Assembly (NCBI RefSeq): GCF_001425005.1
Contig: NZ_LMDB01000033.1
Coordinates: forward strand, 187,238-251,237
DNA: 64,000 nucleotides
Reading direction: 5' to 3'
Origin: Duganella sp. Root336D2
Lineage (GTDB): Bacteria > Pseudomonadota > Gammaproteobacteria > Burkholderiales > Burkholderiaceae_D
Part shown: positions 1 to 7,914 of the stretch, piece by piece
Numbering within the stretch: the stretch's first letter is position 1
Layout: every line of letters begins with the position of its first letter
The notes under the pieces: model-generated
Databases searched by the model: none
What the model was told of the DNA's origin: nothing
The model's input: only the letters and a program-made list of their open reading frames with translations
Translations under genes and position numbers: made by a program

Positions 1-289
1 TGTTTTCCGGGGCGAAGCTGGGATCCTTCCTGGGATCGAAGCGCTTGATGCGGGCCAGGTCGCCCTCATCCGTCGCGTCGACGACCTTGCTGGATGGCTT
101 CTTGAAGTTCACCGCTTCGGCGACGCTGGCTGCGGCGTCGGCCACGCTGGCTGCGGCGGCAAGGGGCATGCACAGCAGGCGGTTGAAGCCTTCGCATTTT
201 TCACCATCGTCCGCTGCCATGGCAGGGGTATGCGCGGCAAAGGCCAGGGACAGGGCCGCCAGGGCGGCTTGGGTACGGACAGACAGCAT
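1..289 (-). CDS. Secreted protein of unknown function, N-terminal part
   Basis: The reading frame starts at the ATG at 289 and runs off the left edge of the window without a stop, so only the first 96 residues are visible. Residues 1-25 form a clear signal peptide: a short basic start, a long Ala/Leu core and an AMA cleavage site followed by ADDGEKC. The mature part has Cys residues soon after the cleavage site, then an Ala/Val-rich helical stretch and a charged section with KRFDPRKDP. I do not recognise the family. Export to the periplasm or beyond is inferred from the signal peptide only. Confidence 0.6.
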   Translation of the reverse strand, partial: MLSVRTQAALAALSLAFAAHTPAMAADDGEKCEGFNRLLCMPLAAAASVADAAASVAEAVNFKKPSSKVVDATDEGDLARIKRFDPRKDPSFAPEN

Positions 290-408
290 GACATCAGATC
301 GGAGTTGACTTATAGAAATATTAAACTACTGATAGGCTTGGCGCATGGTGTTTTTAACAGCCGAGGCGTTAGAATAGCCCTTCCTTCGTCCCTACCACGC
401 CCCAGAAG

Positions 409-1494
409 ATGCCCCTTCCCCTCTCGGCAGAACAAAAACAAACGCTATTCTGGGTGTCTGTCTGGGCCGCCTTCTTTTTCCTCCTGTGGATCCTGGGTCC
501 GGTGCTGACGCCCTTCCTGGCGGCTGCCATTTTCGCTTATGCGCTGAATCCCGCTGTCGACAAGCTGTGCCGCCTGCGCATGTTCCGGCGCTGGAAAATG
601 CCGCGTGCGCTGGCCGTATCCGTCGTTATCACCCTGTTTGGCGCCGCCGTGCTGGCGCTGCTGCTGATTGTGGTGCCGGTGCTGCAAAAGGAGATCCCGC
701 TGCTGCAGGCGGCGATTCCCGCATCGCTGGCCAAGCTGAATGACACGCTGGGCCCGCGCCTGCAGCAGCTGGGCGTGGAGTTCACCCTCGATGGCGCCAG
801 TATCAAGGCCCTGGTGGCGGAAAAGATGGCCGAAAGCGGCAACCAGATCTGGACTGCGGTACTGAATTCCGCGCGCACCGGCGGCAGCGCCGTGCTGGGC
901 TGGCTGGCGACGCTGGTGCTGATCCCGGTCGTGCTGTTCTACCTGTTGCTGGACTGGCACCAACTGCTGGCCCGCATCGCCGCTGCCGTGCCGCGCCGCT
1001 ATATCGGCGCCACCATGGACATGGCGCGCGAGTCGGATGTCCTGCTGGCCCAGTACCTGCGCGGCCAGTTGATGGTGATGCTGGTGTTGTCGGTTTATTA
1101 CTCCACGGCCCTGGCGGTGGCCGGTTTCGACGTCGCGCTGCCGGTCGGCATCCTGTCGGGCGTGCTGGTATTCATTCCCTATCTCGGCTTTGGTCTGGGC
1201 CTGCTGCTGGCGCTGATGGCGGCGGTGCTGCAATTTACCGACTGGAGCGGGCTGGTGGCCGTGGCCATCATCTATGGCCTGGGCCAGGTGATCGAGGGTT
1301 TCATCCTGACGCCGCGCCTGGTAGGCGAGCGTATCGGCCTCGATCCGCTGGCTGTGATTTTTGCCCTGTTGGCCTTCGGCCAGCTGTTCGGATTCGTCGG
1401 CGTATTGCTCGCTTTACCGGCTTCCGCCCTCTTAATGGTCGGTTTTAGGCACCTGCGCCGCCACTACATGCGCAGCAGCTTTTATAATGCGTAG
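409..1494 (+). CDS. AI-2E family transporter (PerM/YdiK-like inner membrane permease)
   Basis: This is a 361-residue polytopic membrane protein with about eight hydrophobic segments: a pair within residues 10-55, one at about 60-90, one at about 150-170 and a dense block in the C-terminal third. The layout, the central soluble stretch at about 90-145, and the conserved C-terminal motif TPRLVGERIGLDPLAVI are typical of the AI-2E transporter family (UPF0118). Members move small molecules or ions across the inner membrane. The substrate cannot be told from sequence, and autoinducer-2 export has been shown only for some members. It sits 51 bp upstream of hda on the same strand, an arrangement seen in related betaproteobacteria. 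Confidence 0.85.
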   Translation: MPLPLSAEQKQTLFWVSVWAAFFFLLWILGPVLTPFLAAAIFAYALNPAVDKLCRLRMFRRWKMPRALAVSVVITLFGAAVLALLLIVVPVLQKEIPLLQAAIPASLAKLNDTLGPRLQQLGVEFTLDGASIKALVAEKMAESGNQIWTAVLNSARTGGSAVLGWLATLVLIPVVLFYLLLDWHQLLARIAAAVPRRYIGATMDMARESDVLLAQYLRGQLMVMLVLSVYYSTALAVAGFDVALPVGILSGVLVFIPYLGFGLGLLLALMAAVLQFTDWSGLVAVAIIYGLGQVIEGFILTPRLVGERIGLDPLAVIFALLAFGQLFGFVGVLLALPASALLMVGFRHLRRHYMRSSFYNA

Positions 1495-1545
1495 TGTGAA
1501 GATCGATTACGTTAGCAAAAAATCCACGATGCCGGGACAAGTCCA

Positions 1546-2214
1546 ATGAAACAGCTGGTGCTTGACCTGGGTGCGGAGCCGGTGTGCACCCTCGAGTCGT
1601 TCGAGGTGGGCCGCAATGCCGAGGTGGCGGCGCTGATGCGCCAGTTCGCCGAACGCAGCTCCCGCGAGCATTTCGCCTACCTGTGGGGGGAAACCGGCGC
1701 AGGCAAGTCGCACCTGCTGAAGGCGCTCGCCTCGAGCGAACGCGCGCGCTATATTTCGCCGTTTTCGATTGAAACCGAGTTCCTGTATTCGCCGGAGGTG
1801 GACCTGTACCTGCTGGACGACTGCGAAAAGCTGTCGCCGGTGGCCCAGATCGATGCCTTTGCCCTGTTCAACGAGATTCGCGCCAATAATGCCTTCATGG
1901 TGAGCGCGGGCTCGGTCGCCCCGGCCGTGCTGCCGGTGCGCGAGGACTTGCGCACGCGCATGGGCTGGGGCCTGGTGTACCAGATCCATGGCCTGACCGA
2001 CGAGGAAAAGCTTGCAACGCTGACACAAATGGCGGAAGCGCGCGGCTTGATCCTCTCACCCGGTGTGCTACCTTACCTGCTGTCGCACTTCCAGCGCGAC
2101 ATGGTATCGCTGTCCTCGATGCTCGACTCGCTCGACCAGTATTCACTGGAAACCAAACGCCCGATCACCCTGCCCCTGCTGCGCGAATGGCTGCAGGAGG
2201 AAGCGAAAGAATGA
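1546..2214 (+). CDS. hda: DnaA regulatory inactivator Hda
   Basis: Hda is an AAA+ protein related to DnaA. With the DNA-loaded sliding clamp it stimulates hydrolysis of DnaA-bound ATP and so prevents re-initiation of replication. The 222-residue product begins with the clamp-binding motif QLVLDL (residues 3-8), followed by a Walker A motif GETGAGKS at 48-55 and a Walker B-like LYLLDDCEK near residue 86. It lacks the DNA-binding domain IV of DnaA, as expected for Hda. The length matches the family (about 220-250). Its stop codon overlaps the start of the next gene in an ATGATG context, which suggests translational coupling. Confidence 0.92.
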   Translation: MKQLVLDLGAEPVCTLESFEVGRNAEVAALMRQFAERSSREHFAYLWGETGAGKSHLLKALASSERARYISPFSIETEFLYSPEVDLYLLDDCEKLSPVAQIDAFALFNEIRANNAFMVSAGSVAPAVLPVREDLRTRMGWGLVYQIHGLTDEEKLATLTQMAEARGLILSPGVLPYLLSHFQRDMVSLSSMLDSLDQYSLETKRPITLPLLREWLQEEAKE

Positions 2215-2885
2215 TGAAACTCGCCCTGTTCGACCTTGACCATACCCTGCTGCCGATCGATTCCGATTTCGAGTGGGGCCAGTTCCTGTGCCGCGTGGGC
2301 GCTGTCGATGCCGCTGAATTCAAGCGCCGCAACGAGGAATTCTTCGCGCAATACCAGGCGGGCACCCTGGACCCCGTGGAATACCTGGAATTTTCGCTCG
2401 GAACCCTGGCCACCTTTGAGCCCGGGCAATTGGCCGAACTGCAGCAGCAGTACATGACCGAAGTGGTGATGCCGAATATCCTGCCTTCCGCCCGCGCGCT
2501 GCTGCAAAAGCACCTCGACGCTGGCGACCTGGTGGCAATCGTGACGGCGACCAACCACTTTGTCGTCGCGCCGATTGCCAAGGCCTTCGGCGTGGAGCAC
2601 CTGATTGCCGCGATGCCGGAGCGCGATGCCGCCGGCCGCATCACCGGCAAACTGGTCGGCACGCCAACCCAGGGCGAAGGCAAGATCGTGCACACCAAGG
2701 CATGGCTCGAAAAGATGGGGCATACGCTGGACAGCTTCGAAAGCGTCCACTTCTACAGCGATTCCCATAACGACCTGCCGCTGCTGTCGATCGTCAGCCA
2801 TCCGATCGCGACCAACCCGAACGCCAAGCTGTCCGAGCACGCGAGCGCGCAAGGCTGGCCACTAATTCACCTGTTCAATGATTAA
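2211..2885 (+). CDS. HAD-IB family phosphatase (SerB-like)
   Basis: A 224-residue haloacid dehalogenase superfamily hydrolase of subclass IB. Motif I is FDLDHTLL with the nucleophile Asp and the acid/base Asp two residues on. Motif II is IVTATNHF, and motif III/IV is YSDSHNDLPLL near the C terminus. The lysine loop lies around GEGKIVHTKAW. Family members hydrolyse phosphomonoesters; the best known is phosphoserine phosphatase, but the HAD-IB hits next to hda in betaproteobacteria have no assigned substrate. I chose the ATG at 2211 because AGGAGG lies about 10 nt upstream; ATG 2214 is also possible. The gene overlaps hda by 4 nt and pcnB by 8 nt, so the three are probably co-transcribed. Confidence 0.85.
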   Translation: MMKLALFDLDHTLLPIDSDFEWGQFLCRVGAVDAAEFKRRNEEFFAQYQAGTLDPVEYLEFSLGTLATFEPGQLAELQQQYMTEVVMPNILPSARALLQKHLDAGDLVAIVTATNHFVVAPIAKAFGVEHLIAAMPERDAAGRITGKLVGTPTQGEGKIVHTKAWLEKMGHTLDSFESVHFYSDSHNDLPLLSIVSHPIATNPNAKLSEHASAQGWPLIHLFND

Positions 2886-4371
2886 GAAATTCATCCGCAA
2901 GATCCTCGGCGTCAAGAGCGCGAGACCCAGCAACGAGCCTGTCGTACTAGGCGCCAAGGACCATGGCATCGACCCGCGCATGGTGTCGAACAACGCCATC
3001 CGCGTCACCAGTACGCTGCAGGAAGCCGGCTTTGAAGCCTTCGTGGTCGGCGGCGCCGTGCGCGACCTGCTGCTTGGCGTAAAGCCGAAAGACTTCGACG
3101 TCGCCACCAACGCCACGCCGGAGCAGGTCAAGCGCCTGTTCCGCCGCGCTTTCATCATCGGCCGCCGTTTCCAGATCGTGCACGTGATGTTCGGCCAGGA
3201 CCTGCTGGAGGTGACCACCTTCCGCGGCACCGCCACCGACAATGCGCCGAAGGACGAGCATGGCCGCGTGCTGCGCGATAACACCTTCGGCTCTCAGGCG
3301 GAAGATGCGGAACGCCGCGACTTCACCATCAACGCCATGTACTACAACCCTGCCACGCAGGAAGTGCTGGACTACCACGGCGGTATCGAAGATATCCGCG
3401 CCAAGACGCTGCGCATCATCGGCCAGCCGGAGGCGCGCTACCGCGAAGACCCGGTGCGCATGCTGCGCGTGGTGCGCTTTGCCGCCAAGCTGAAATTCTC
3501 CATCGAGCGCTCGACCGCCGAACCGATCGGCGTGATGGCGCCGCTGATCGACAACGTGCCGGCGGCGCGCGTGTTCGACGAGATGCTCAAGCTGCTCACT
3601 TCCGGCCAGGCCCTGGCCTGCCTGCAGCAGCTGCGCAAGGAAGGCCTGCACCATGGCCTGCTGCCGATGCTGGACGTGGTGCTGGAACAGCCGATGGGCA
3701 CCAAGTTCGTGACCCTGGCGCTGGATTCCACCGACAAGCGCGTGATGGCCGGCAAGACCGTGTCGCCGGGCTTCCTGTTCGCTTCCCTGCTGTGGCACCA
3801 GGTGCTGGAGAAGTGGCAGGCCTACCAGGCTGCGGGCGAGCTCCCGATTCCTGCGCTGCACCTGGCGGCGGACGAAGTGCTGGATTCGCAGACCGAGAAG
3901 CTGGCCATTCAGCGCAAGATCGGTTCCGACATGCGCGATATCTGGGCCATGCAGCCGCGCTTTGAGCGCCGCAATGGCAAGAACCCTTACAAGCTGCTGG
4001 AGCACCTGCGCTTCCGCGCCGGCTACGATTTCCTGCTGCTGCGCTGCGCGTCCGGCGAGATCGACCGCGAGCTGGGCGACTGGTGGACTGCCTTCTACGA
4101 GGCCGACGAGACCGTGCGCGCCGAGCTGGTGTCGGTTGCTTCGTCCGGCGGCAAGAAAAAGAAAGCAGCGCCGCGCCGCGGCAGCCGTGCGGCCGCGCAG
4201 GATGATGTTCCTGCCGACGCGCCAACTGATGCCGATGAAGGCGACGAGTCGGATGACGACGAATTCCTGAACCCTCCAGCCGAAGGCGAGGCGCCCGCCC
4301 GCAAGCGCCGCCGCCGTCCACGCCGCGGCCGTCGTAGTGGTGGCGGCAACGCCCCCGCCGGCGACGCTTGA
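2878..4371 (+). CDS. pcnB: Poly(A) polymerase I
   Basis: PcnB adds 3' poly(A) tails to RNA and so promotes decay of mRNAs, antisense RNAs and stable-RNA fragments. The 497-residue protein has the class II nucleotidyltransferase signature GGAVRDLLLG (about residues 58-67), the catalytic acidic pair in PKDFDVAT, and the RRDFTINAMYYNP motif shared by tRNA CCA-adding enzymes and poly(A) polymerases. The C-terminal 70 residues are a low-complexity tail: an acidic stretch followed by a dense Arg/Lys cluster (KRRRRPRRGRR), common in PcnB and probably RNA-binding. The upstream extension and length separate it from CCA-adding enzymes. It overlaps the HAD gene by 8 nt and folK by 1 nt. Confidence 0.92.
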   Translation: MIKKFIRKILGVKSARPSNEPVVLGAKDHGIDPRMVSNNAIRVTSTLQEAGFEAFVVGGAVRDLLLGVKPKDFDVATNATPEQVKRLFRRAFIIGRRFQIVHVMFGQDLLEVTTFRGTATDNAPKDEHGRVLRDNTFGSQAEDAERRDFTINAMYYNPATQEVLDYHGGIEDIRAKTLRIIGQPEARYREDPVRMLRVVRFAAKLKFSIERSTAEPIGVMAPLIDNVPAARVFDEMLKLLTSGQALACLQQLRKEGLHHGLLPMLDVVLEQPMGTKFVTLALDSTDKRVMAGKTVSPGFLFASLLWHQVLEKWQAYQAAGELPIPALHLAADEVLDSQTEKLAIQRKIGSDMRDIWAMQPRFERRNGKNPYKLLEHLRFRAGYDFLLLRCASGEIDRELGDWWTAFYEADETVRAELVSVASSGGKKKKAAPRRGSRAAAQDDVPADAPTDADEGDESDDDEFLNPPAEGEAPARKRRRRPRRGRRSGGGNAPAGDA

Positions 4372-4847
4372 TGCCTGTTACTGCCTTCATCGGCATCGGC
4401 GCCAATCTCGGCGATGCCCGGGCCAATGTGCTGGATGCAGTGGAGCGCCTGGGCAAGCTGCCAGGCGCTACGCTGGAGGCGGTGTCTTCGCTGTACCGTA
4501 CCGCGCCGATTGATTCTTCCGGCGACGACTATATCAATGCTGTTGCGCGTGTCAGCACCGCCCTGCCTGCCCAGGCTTTGCTGGAGGCGCTGTTCGATAT
4601 CGAGCAGGCGCATGGGCGTGAACGGCCGTACTTCAATGCGCCGCGCACGCTGGACCTGGATCTGCTGCTGTATGGCGAGGAGCAGATTACGACGCCTACG
4701 CTGGTTGTGCCGCATCCGCGCATGCATTTGCGGGCGTTTGTCTTGATGCCGCTTCTTGAACTGGCGCCTGGTGTGGTGCTGCCGGGCCTGGGACGCGCGG
4801 CTGATTTCGCGCCGTCGGTTTCTGATCAAGGTATTATCCGCCTTTAA
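4371..4847 (+). CDS. folK: 2-amino-4-hydroxy-6-hydroxymethyldihydropteridine pyrophosphokinase
   Basis: FolK (HPPK) transfers pyrophosphate from ATP to 6-hydroxymethyl-7,8-dihydropterin in folate synthesis. The 158-residue protein opens with the pterin-binding FIGIGANLGDARANV and has the catalytic core HGRERPYFNAPRTLDLDLL (about residues 79-97) with the two Mg-binding Asp residues. The length fits the family. I use the ATG at 4371, which overlaps the pcnB stop as TGATG; a TTG three bases earlier is less likely. The pcnB-folK-panB order is common in Betaproteobacteria and puts folate and pantothenate genes together. Confidence 0.92.
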   Translation: MPVTAFIGIGANLGDARANVLDAVERLGKLPGATLEAVSSLYRTAPIDSSGDDYINAVARVSTALPAQALLEALFDIEQAHGRERPYFNAPRTLDLDLLLYGEEQITTPTLVVPHPRMHLRAFVLMPLLELAPGVVLPGLGRAADFAPSVSDQGIIRL

Positions 4848-4884
4848 AACCGGTAAACCAGGGTCAGACCCTGGTTTACCGGTT
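4848..4884. repeat. Perfect 37-bp palindrome after folK
   Basis: The left arm 4848-4865 (AACCGGTAAACCAGGGTC) pairs exactly with the right arm 4867-4884 around a single central A. The whole element is therefore an 18-bp perfect inverted repeat centred on GGGTCAGACCC. It begins directly at the folK stop codon. There is no T-tract on either side, so it is not a classical intrinsic terminator. It looks like one copy of a dispersed palindromic (REP-type) repeat. I recall GGTCAGACC-centred palindromes in Massilia-type genomes, but only one copy is seen here. Confidence 0.7.
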
Positions 4885-4901
4885 CAAAAGCAAAAGTCCC
4901 C

Positions 4902-5006
4902 AACATCTTTTTGACTGTGGCGTGGTACGGACACCTGAAGAACTTCTCTAACAAGTCCTGGCTGGTCGCCGCGATGGGCGCTGTGTACTTTATTCTCCGC
5001 AGTTAG
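4902..5006 (+). pseudogene. Internally deleted remnant of a DUF486 (DMT-superfamily) membrane protein gene
   Basis: The frame reads NIFLTVAWYGHLKNF, then SNKSWLVAA, then MGAVYFILRS and a TAG stop. The first part matches the characteristic N-terminal region of DUF486 proteins (NIFMTFAWYGHLKN). The last part matches the conserved C-terminal end (GAVYFIFR). Intact members are about 110 residues, so the start codon and roughly 60 central residues have been lost while both conserved ends stay in frame. No start codon or ribosome binding site is present. It fills most of the gap between the palindrome and panB. Confidence 0.65.
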
Positions 5007-5037
5007 AATATCGATTTTCCGATTCTGAGGACATACC

Positions 5038-5880
5038 ATGTCTGGCAACCTGCAAAACCCTTACCCGGCGCCTACCCGTGCCGTGCCGACCAAGGCAGTC
5101 ACGATCCCCTCGATCAACGCGCTGAAGGCAGCCGGCGAAAAGATCACCATGCTGACCTGCTACGATGCCAGCTTCGCCTCCCTGATGGACGGCTGCGGCG
5201 TGGAGGTCCTGCTGATCGGTGATTCCCTGGGCATGGTGTGCAACGGCCACCAGTCCACCCTGCCGGTGACCGTGCAGGAAATCGCCTACCACACTGCCGC
5301 GGTAGCCCGCGGCGCGAAGAACGCGCTGATCCTGGCCGACATGCCGTTCGGCTCCTATGCCACGCCGGAGCAGGCGTTCCACAACGCCGTGCAATTGATC
5401 CAGGCCGGCGCGCATATGGTGAAGATCGAAGGCGGCGCCTGGGTTGCTGAAACCGTGCGCTTTCTGGTGGAGCGTTCGATCCCGGTTTGCGCGCACCTGG
5501 GCCTGACCCCGCAGTCCGTGCACACGCTGGGCGGCTACAAGGTGCAGGGCAAGACCATCGAAAGCGCCGAACTGCTGAAGCAGGATGCGCTCAAGCTGCA
5601 GGCTGCCGGTGCCGCCATGGTGGTGCTGGAAGCTATTCCTACCGCGCTGGGCAAGGAAGTGACCGACATGCTGTCGATGCCGACCATCGGCATCGGCGCA
5701 GGTCCGGATTGCTCGGGCCAGGTGCTGGTGATGCACGATATGCTGGGCGTATTCCCGGGCCGCAAAGCGCGCTTCGTGAAGAATTTCATGGAAGGCCAGG
5801 TGTCGATCCAGGCTGCGGTGACGGCCTACATTGACGCCGTCAAAGGCGGCACCTTCCCGGCAGTCGAACACTGCTTCTGA
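5038..5880 (+). CDS. panB: 3-methyl-2-oxobutanoate hydroxymethyltransferase
   Basis: PanB makes ketopantoate from 2-oxoisovalerate and 5,10-methylenetetrahydrofolate, the first committed step of pantothenate and coenzyme A synthesis. The 280-residue protein has the family motifs MLTCYDASFASL, LIGDSLGMV and LADMPFGSY with the metal-binding Asp residues. It also has VKIEGG, and GIGAGPDCSGQVLVMHD near residue 220. The length is slightly longer than E. coli PanB because of an N-terminal 25-residue extension. A TGAGGA ribosome binding site precedes the ATG. panC is not adjacent. Placement after folK links folate-dependent steps, a usual order in this group. Confidence 0.95.
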   Translation: MSGNLQNPYPAPTRAVPTKAVTIPSINALKAAGEKITMLTCYDASFASLMDGCGVEVLLIGDSLGMVCNGHQSTLPVTVQEIAYHTAAVARGAKNALILADMPFGSYATPEQAFHNAVQLIQAGAHMVKIEGGAWVAETVRFLVERSIPVCAHLGLTPQSVHTLGGYKVQGKTIESAELLKQDALKLQAAGAAMVVLEAIPTALGKEVTDMLSMPTIGIGAGPDCSGQVLVMHDMLGVFPGRKARFVKNFMEGQVSIQAAVTAYIDAVKGGTFPAVEHCF

Positions 5881-5884
5881 AACC

Positions 5885-6424
5885 ATGAGCAACCCGCTTA
5901 ACGACGACGAGTACGACCAACTCGACGACCTGCTGGCCGCAATCGGCCCGCAGAGCATGGACGTGGCCAAGCTGGAAGGCTTCCTGACCGCGCTGGTGAT
6001 CGGCCCGGCCAACGTGGCGCAAGAAACCTGGCTGTCCGTCGTCTGGGGCGGCGCCGCCGGCAGCGACGAAGCCGCCGCGCTGGTCTTGCGTCATCATGAC
6101 TACATGCGCGTCTGGATGCAGAAAGATCCGGGCAGCTTCGAGCCGATCTACGAATGCGGCGGCAGCTGGACTGTGGAGGCGTGGTGCGACGGCTTTATGG
6201 CGGGAGTCAGCATGGCCCCCGATGCCTGGGCTCCTCTGCGCGCCCAGCAGCCGGCCTTGCTGCTGCCATTCCAGGCGCCGCTGAACGCCGCCAAGCTGCC
6301 GCAGGCCGTCATCAAGATCAACGAGTTCTTCCACGCGCCGCAACCTAAGGTGGCCAAGGCGGGCCGCAACGATCCCTGTCCTTGCGGCAGCGGCAAGAAA
6401 TTCAAGAAGTGCTGCGGCGCTTAA
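5885..6424 (+). CDS. UPF0149 (YecA-like) protein with C-terminal SEC-C zinc motif
   Basis: A 179-residue cytoplasmic protein. Residues 1-140 are the UPF0149/YecA helical domain (DDLLAAIGPQSMDVAKLEGFLTAL near the start, and the WCDGFMAGV motif in the middle). The last 20 residues are a SEC-C metal-binding motif, NDPCPCGSGKKFKKCCG, with four Cys that bind zinc as in SecA. Proteins of this architecture are widespread; E. coli YecA can bind ribosomes or SecA-related targets, but the role here is unproven. The ATG at 5885 follows the panB stop by 4 nt. The 3' end overlaps the convergent puuC gene by 4 nt. Confidence 0.85.
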   Translation: MSNPLNDDEYDQLDDLLAAIGPQSMDVAKLEGFLTALVIGPANVAQETWLSVVWGGAAGSDEAAALVLRHHDYMRVWMQKDPGSFEPIYECGGSWTVEAWCDGFMAGVSMAPDAWAPLRAQQPALLLPFQAPLNAAKLPQAVIKINEFFHAPQPKVAKAGRNDPCPCGSGKKFKKCCGA

Positions 6425-7911
6425 ATTTGAATCCAGGTCGTCTTCAGTTCGGTGTACTTGTCGAAGGCATGCAACGACTTGTCGCGTCCATTGCCTGACT
6501 GTTTGTAGCCGCCGAACGGCACCGTGATATCGTCGCCATCGTACTGGTTGACGTGCACGGTGCCCGCCTTCAGCGCGCGCGAAGTGCGAATCGCTTTCGA
6601 AATATCCGACGTCCACACCGCAGCGTGCAAGCCGTATGGCGTATCGTTCGCCTGCTTCACGGCCTCGTCGAGATCCTTGAACGACAGCACCGACAACACC
6701 GGGCCGAAAATCTCTTCCCGCGCGATCTTCATCGTGTTCTGCACGCCGTCGAACAGCGTCGGCTCGACGTAGAAGCCACCGGTCTCCTTGCGTACCGCAT
6801 TGCCGCCGGCGAGCAGTTTCGCTCCCTCGTCGCGGCCGGCGTCGATAAAGCCCATCACGGTTTTCATCTGGATCGAATCGACAATCGCCCCCATGACCGT
6901 CTTTTCGTCGAGCGGATCGCCAGGCGCATAGGACGGCACCAGGGCCAGCGCTTTCTCCAGGAACCTGTCCTTGATCGCTTCCTCCACGAACAGCCGTGAA
7001 GGCGCGTTGCAGCTTTCGCCCTGGTTGAAGTAGATCGAGCCGACCGCAGCGGCGACGGCCGCGTCAAGATCGGGGCAATCGGCGCAGACGATATTGGCCG
7101 ACTTGCCGCCCAGTTCCGTCCACGCCCGCTTGAGGTTCGACTGGCCCGCCATCTGGATGATCTGCTTGCCCGTACGCGTAGAACCGGTGAAACCAATGCA
7201 GTCCACATCCATGTGCATCGCCAGCGCCGCGCCGGCCTCGTTGCCGTATCCAGGAAGTACATTGAACACGCCGGGCGGGATGCCCGCCTCCACCGCCAGT
7301 TCCGCCAGCCGCAGCGCCGACAGCGGAGACTTCTCTGATGGTTTGAGCACCACGCTGTTGCCGGCCGCCAGCGCAGGCGCAATCTTCCACGCCGCCATCA
7401 GCAGCGGATAATTCCACGGCACGATGGCCGCCACCACGCCAACCGGCTCGCGCGTGATCAGGGCCAAAGAGTTGCCCGGTGTCGGTGCAATTTCTCCGTA
7501 CACCTTGTCGATCGCCTCGCCATACCAGCGGATGCAATTCGCTGCGAGCGAAACATCGACCACCTGGCTGTATTTGATCGGCTTGCCCATGTCCAGCGTT
7601 TCGAGCAGCGCCAGTTCGTCCTTGTTCTGCATCATCAGCTCAGCGAACCTGACCAGCACGCGCTTGCGCTGCGCCGGCGCCTGGCTCGCCCAGCGGCCGC
7701 TGTCGAAGGCCCGGCGCGCCACTGCGACAGCCTGGTCGACGTCGGCCGCGTCGCATCGCGCGGTCTGCGACAGGTAGCGGCCATCAATGGGAGACAAGTT
7801 GTCGAACTTGCGCTCACCGCGCGCCCAGGTGCGTTCACCGTTGATGAAAGCGCGCCCGTCAAGGGTCAGCATCTTGGCACGTTCGTGCCAGTTGATCGCT
7901 TCTTTTGCCAT
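6421..7911 (-). CDS. puuC: Gamma-glutamyl-gamma-aminobutyraldehyde dehydrogenase
   Basis: An NAD(P)-dependent aldehyde dehydrogenase of 496 residues. It has the general base Glu in ELGGKSANIV (about residue 266), the catalytic Cys in FNQGESC (residue 301), and the C-terminal PFGGYKQSGNGRDKS motif. Similarity to PuuC, together with its neighbours puuA, puuD and a putrescine-type aminotransferase, points to oxidation of gamma-glutamyl-gamma-aminobutyraldehyde to gamma-glutamyl-GABA. Other amino-aldehydes such as 4-aminobutanal could also be substrates. It is the last gene of the - strand cluster and starts 3 nt after the aminotransferase stop. Confidence 0.85.
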   Translation of the reverse strand: MAKEAINWHERAKMLTLDGRAFINGERTWARGERKFDNLSPIDGRYLSQTARCDAADVDQAVAVARRAFDSGRWASQAPAQRKRVLVRFAELMMQNKDELALLETLDMGKPIKYSQVVDVSLAANCIRWYGEAIDKVYGEIAPTPGNSLALITREPVGVVAAIVPWNYPLLMAAWKIAPALAAGNSVVLKPSEKSPLSALRLAELAVEAGIPPGVFNVLPGYGNEAGAALAMHMDVDCIGFTGSTRTGKQIIQMAGQSNLKRAWTELGGKSANIVCADCPDLDAAVAAAVGSIYFNQGESCNAPSRLFVEEAIKDRFLEKALALVPSYAPGDPLDEKTVMGAIVDSIQMKTVMGFIDAGRDEGAKLLAGGNAVRKETGGFYVEPTLFDGVQNTMKIAREEIFGPVLSVLSFKDLDEAVKQANDTPYGLHAAVWTSDISKAIRTSRALKAGTVHVNQYDGDDITVPFGGYKQSGNGRDKSLHAFDKYTELKTTWIQI

Positions 7912-7914
7912 GGC

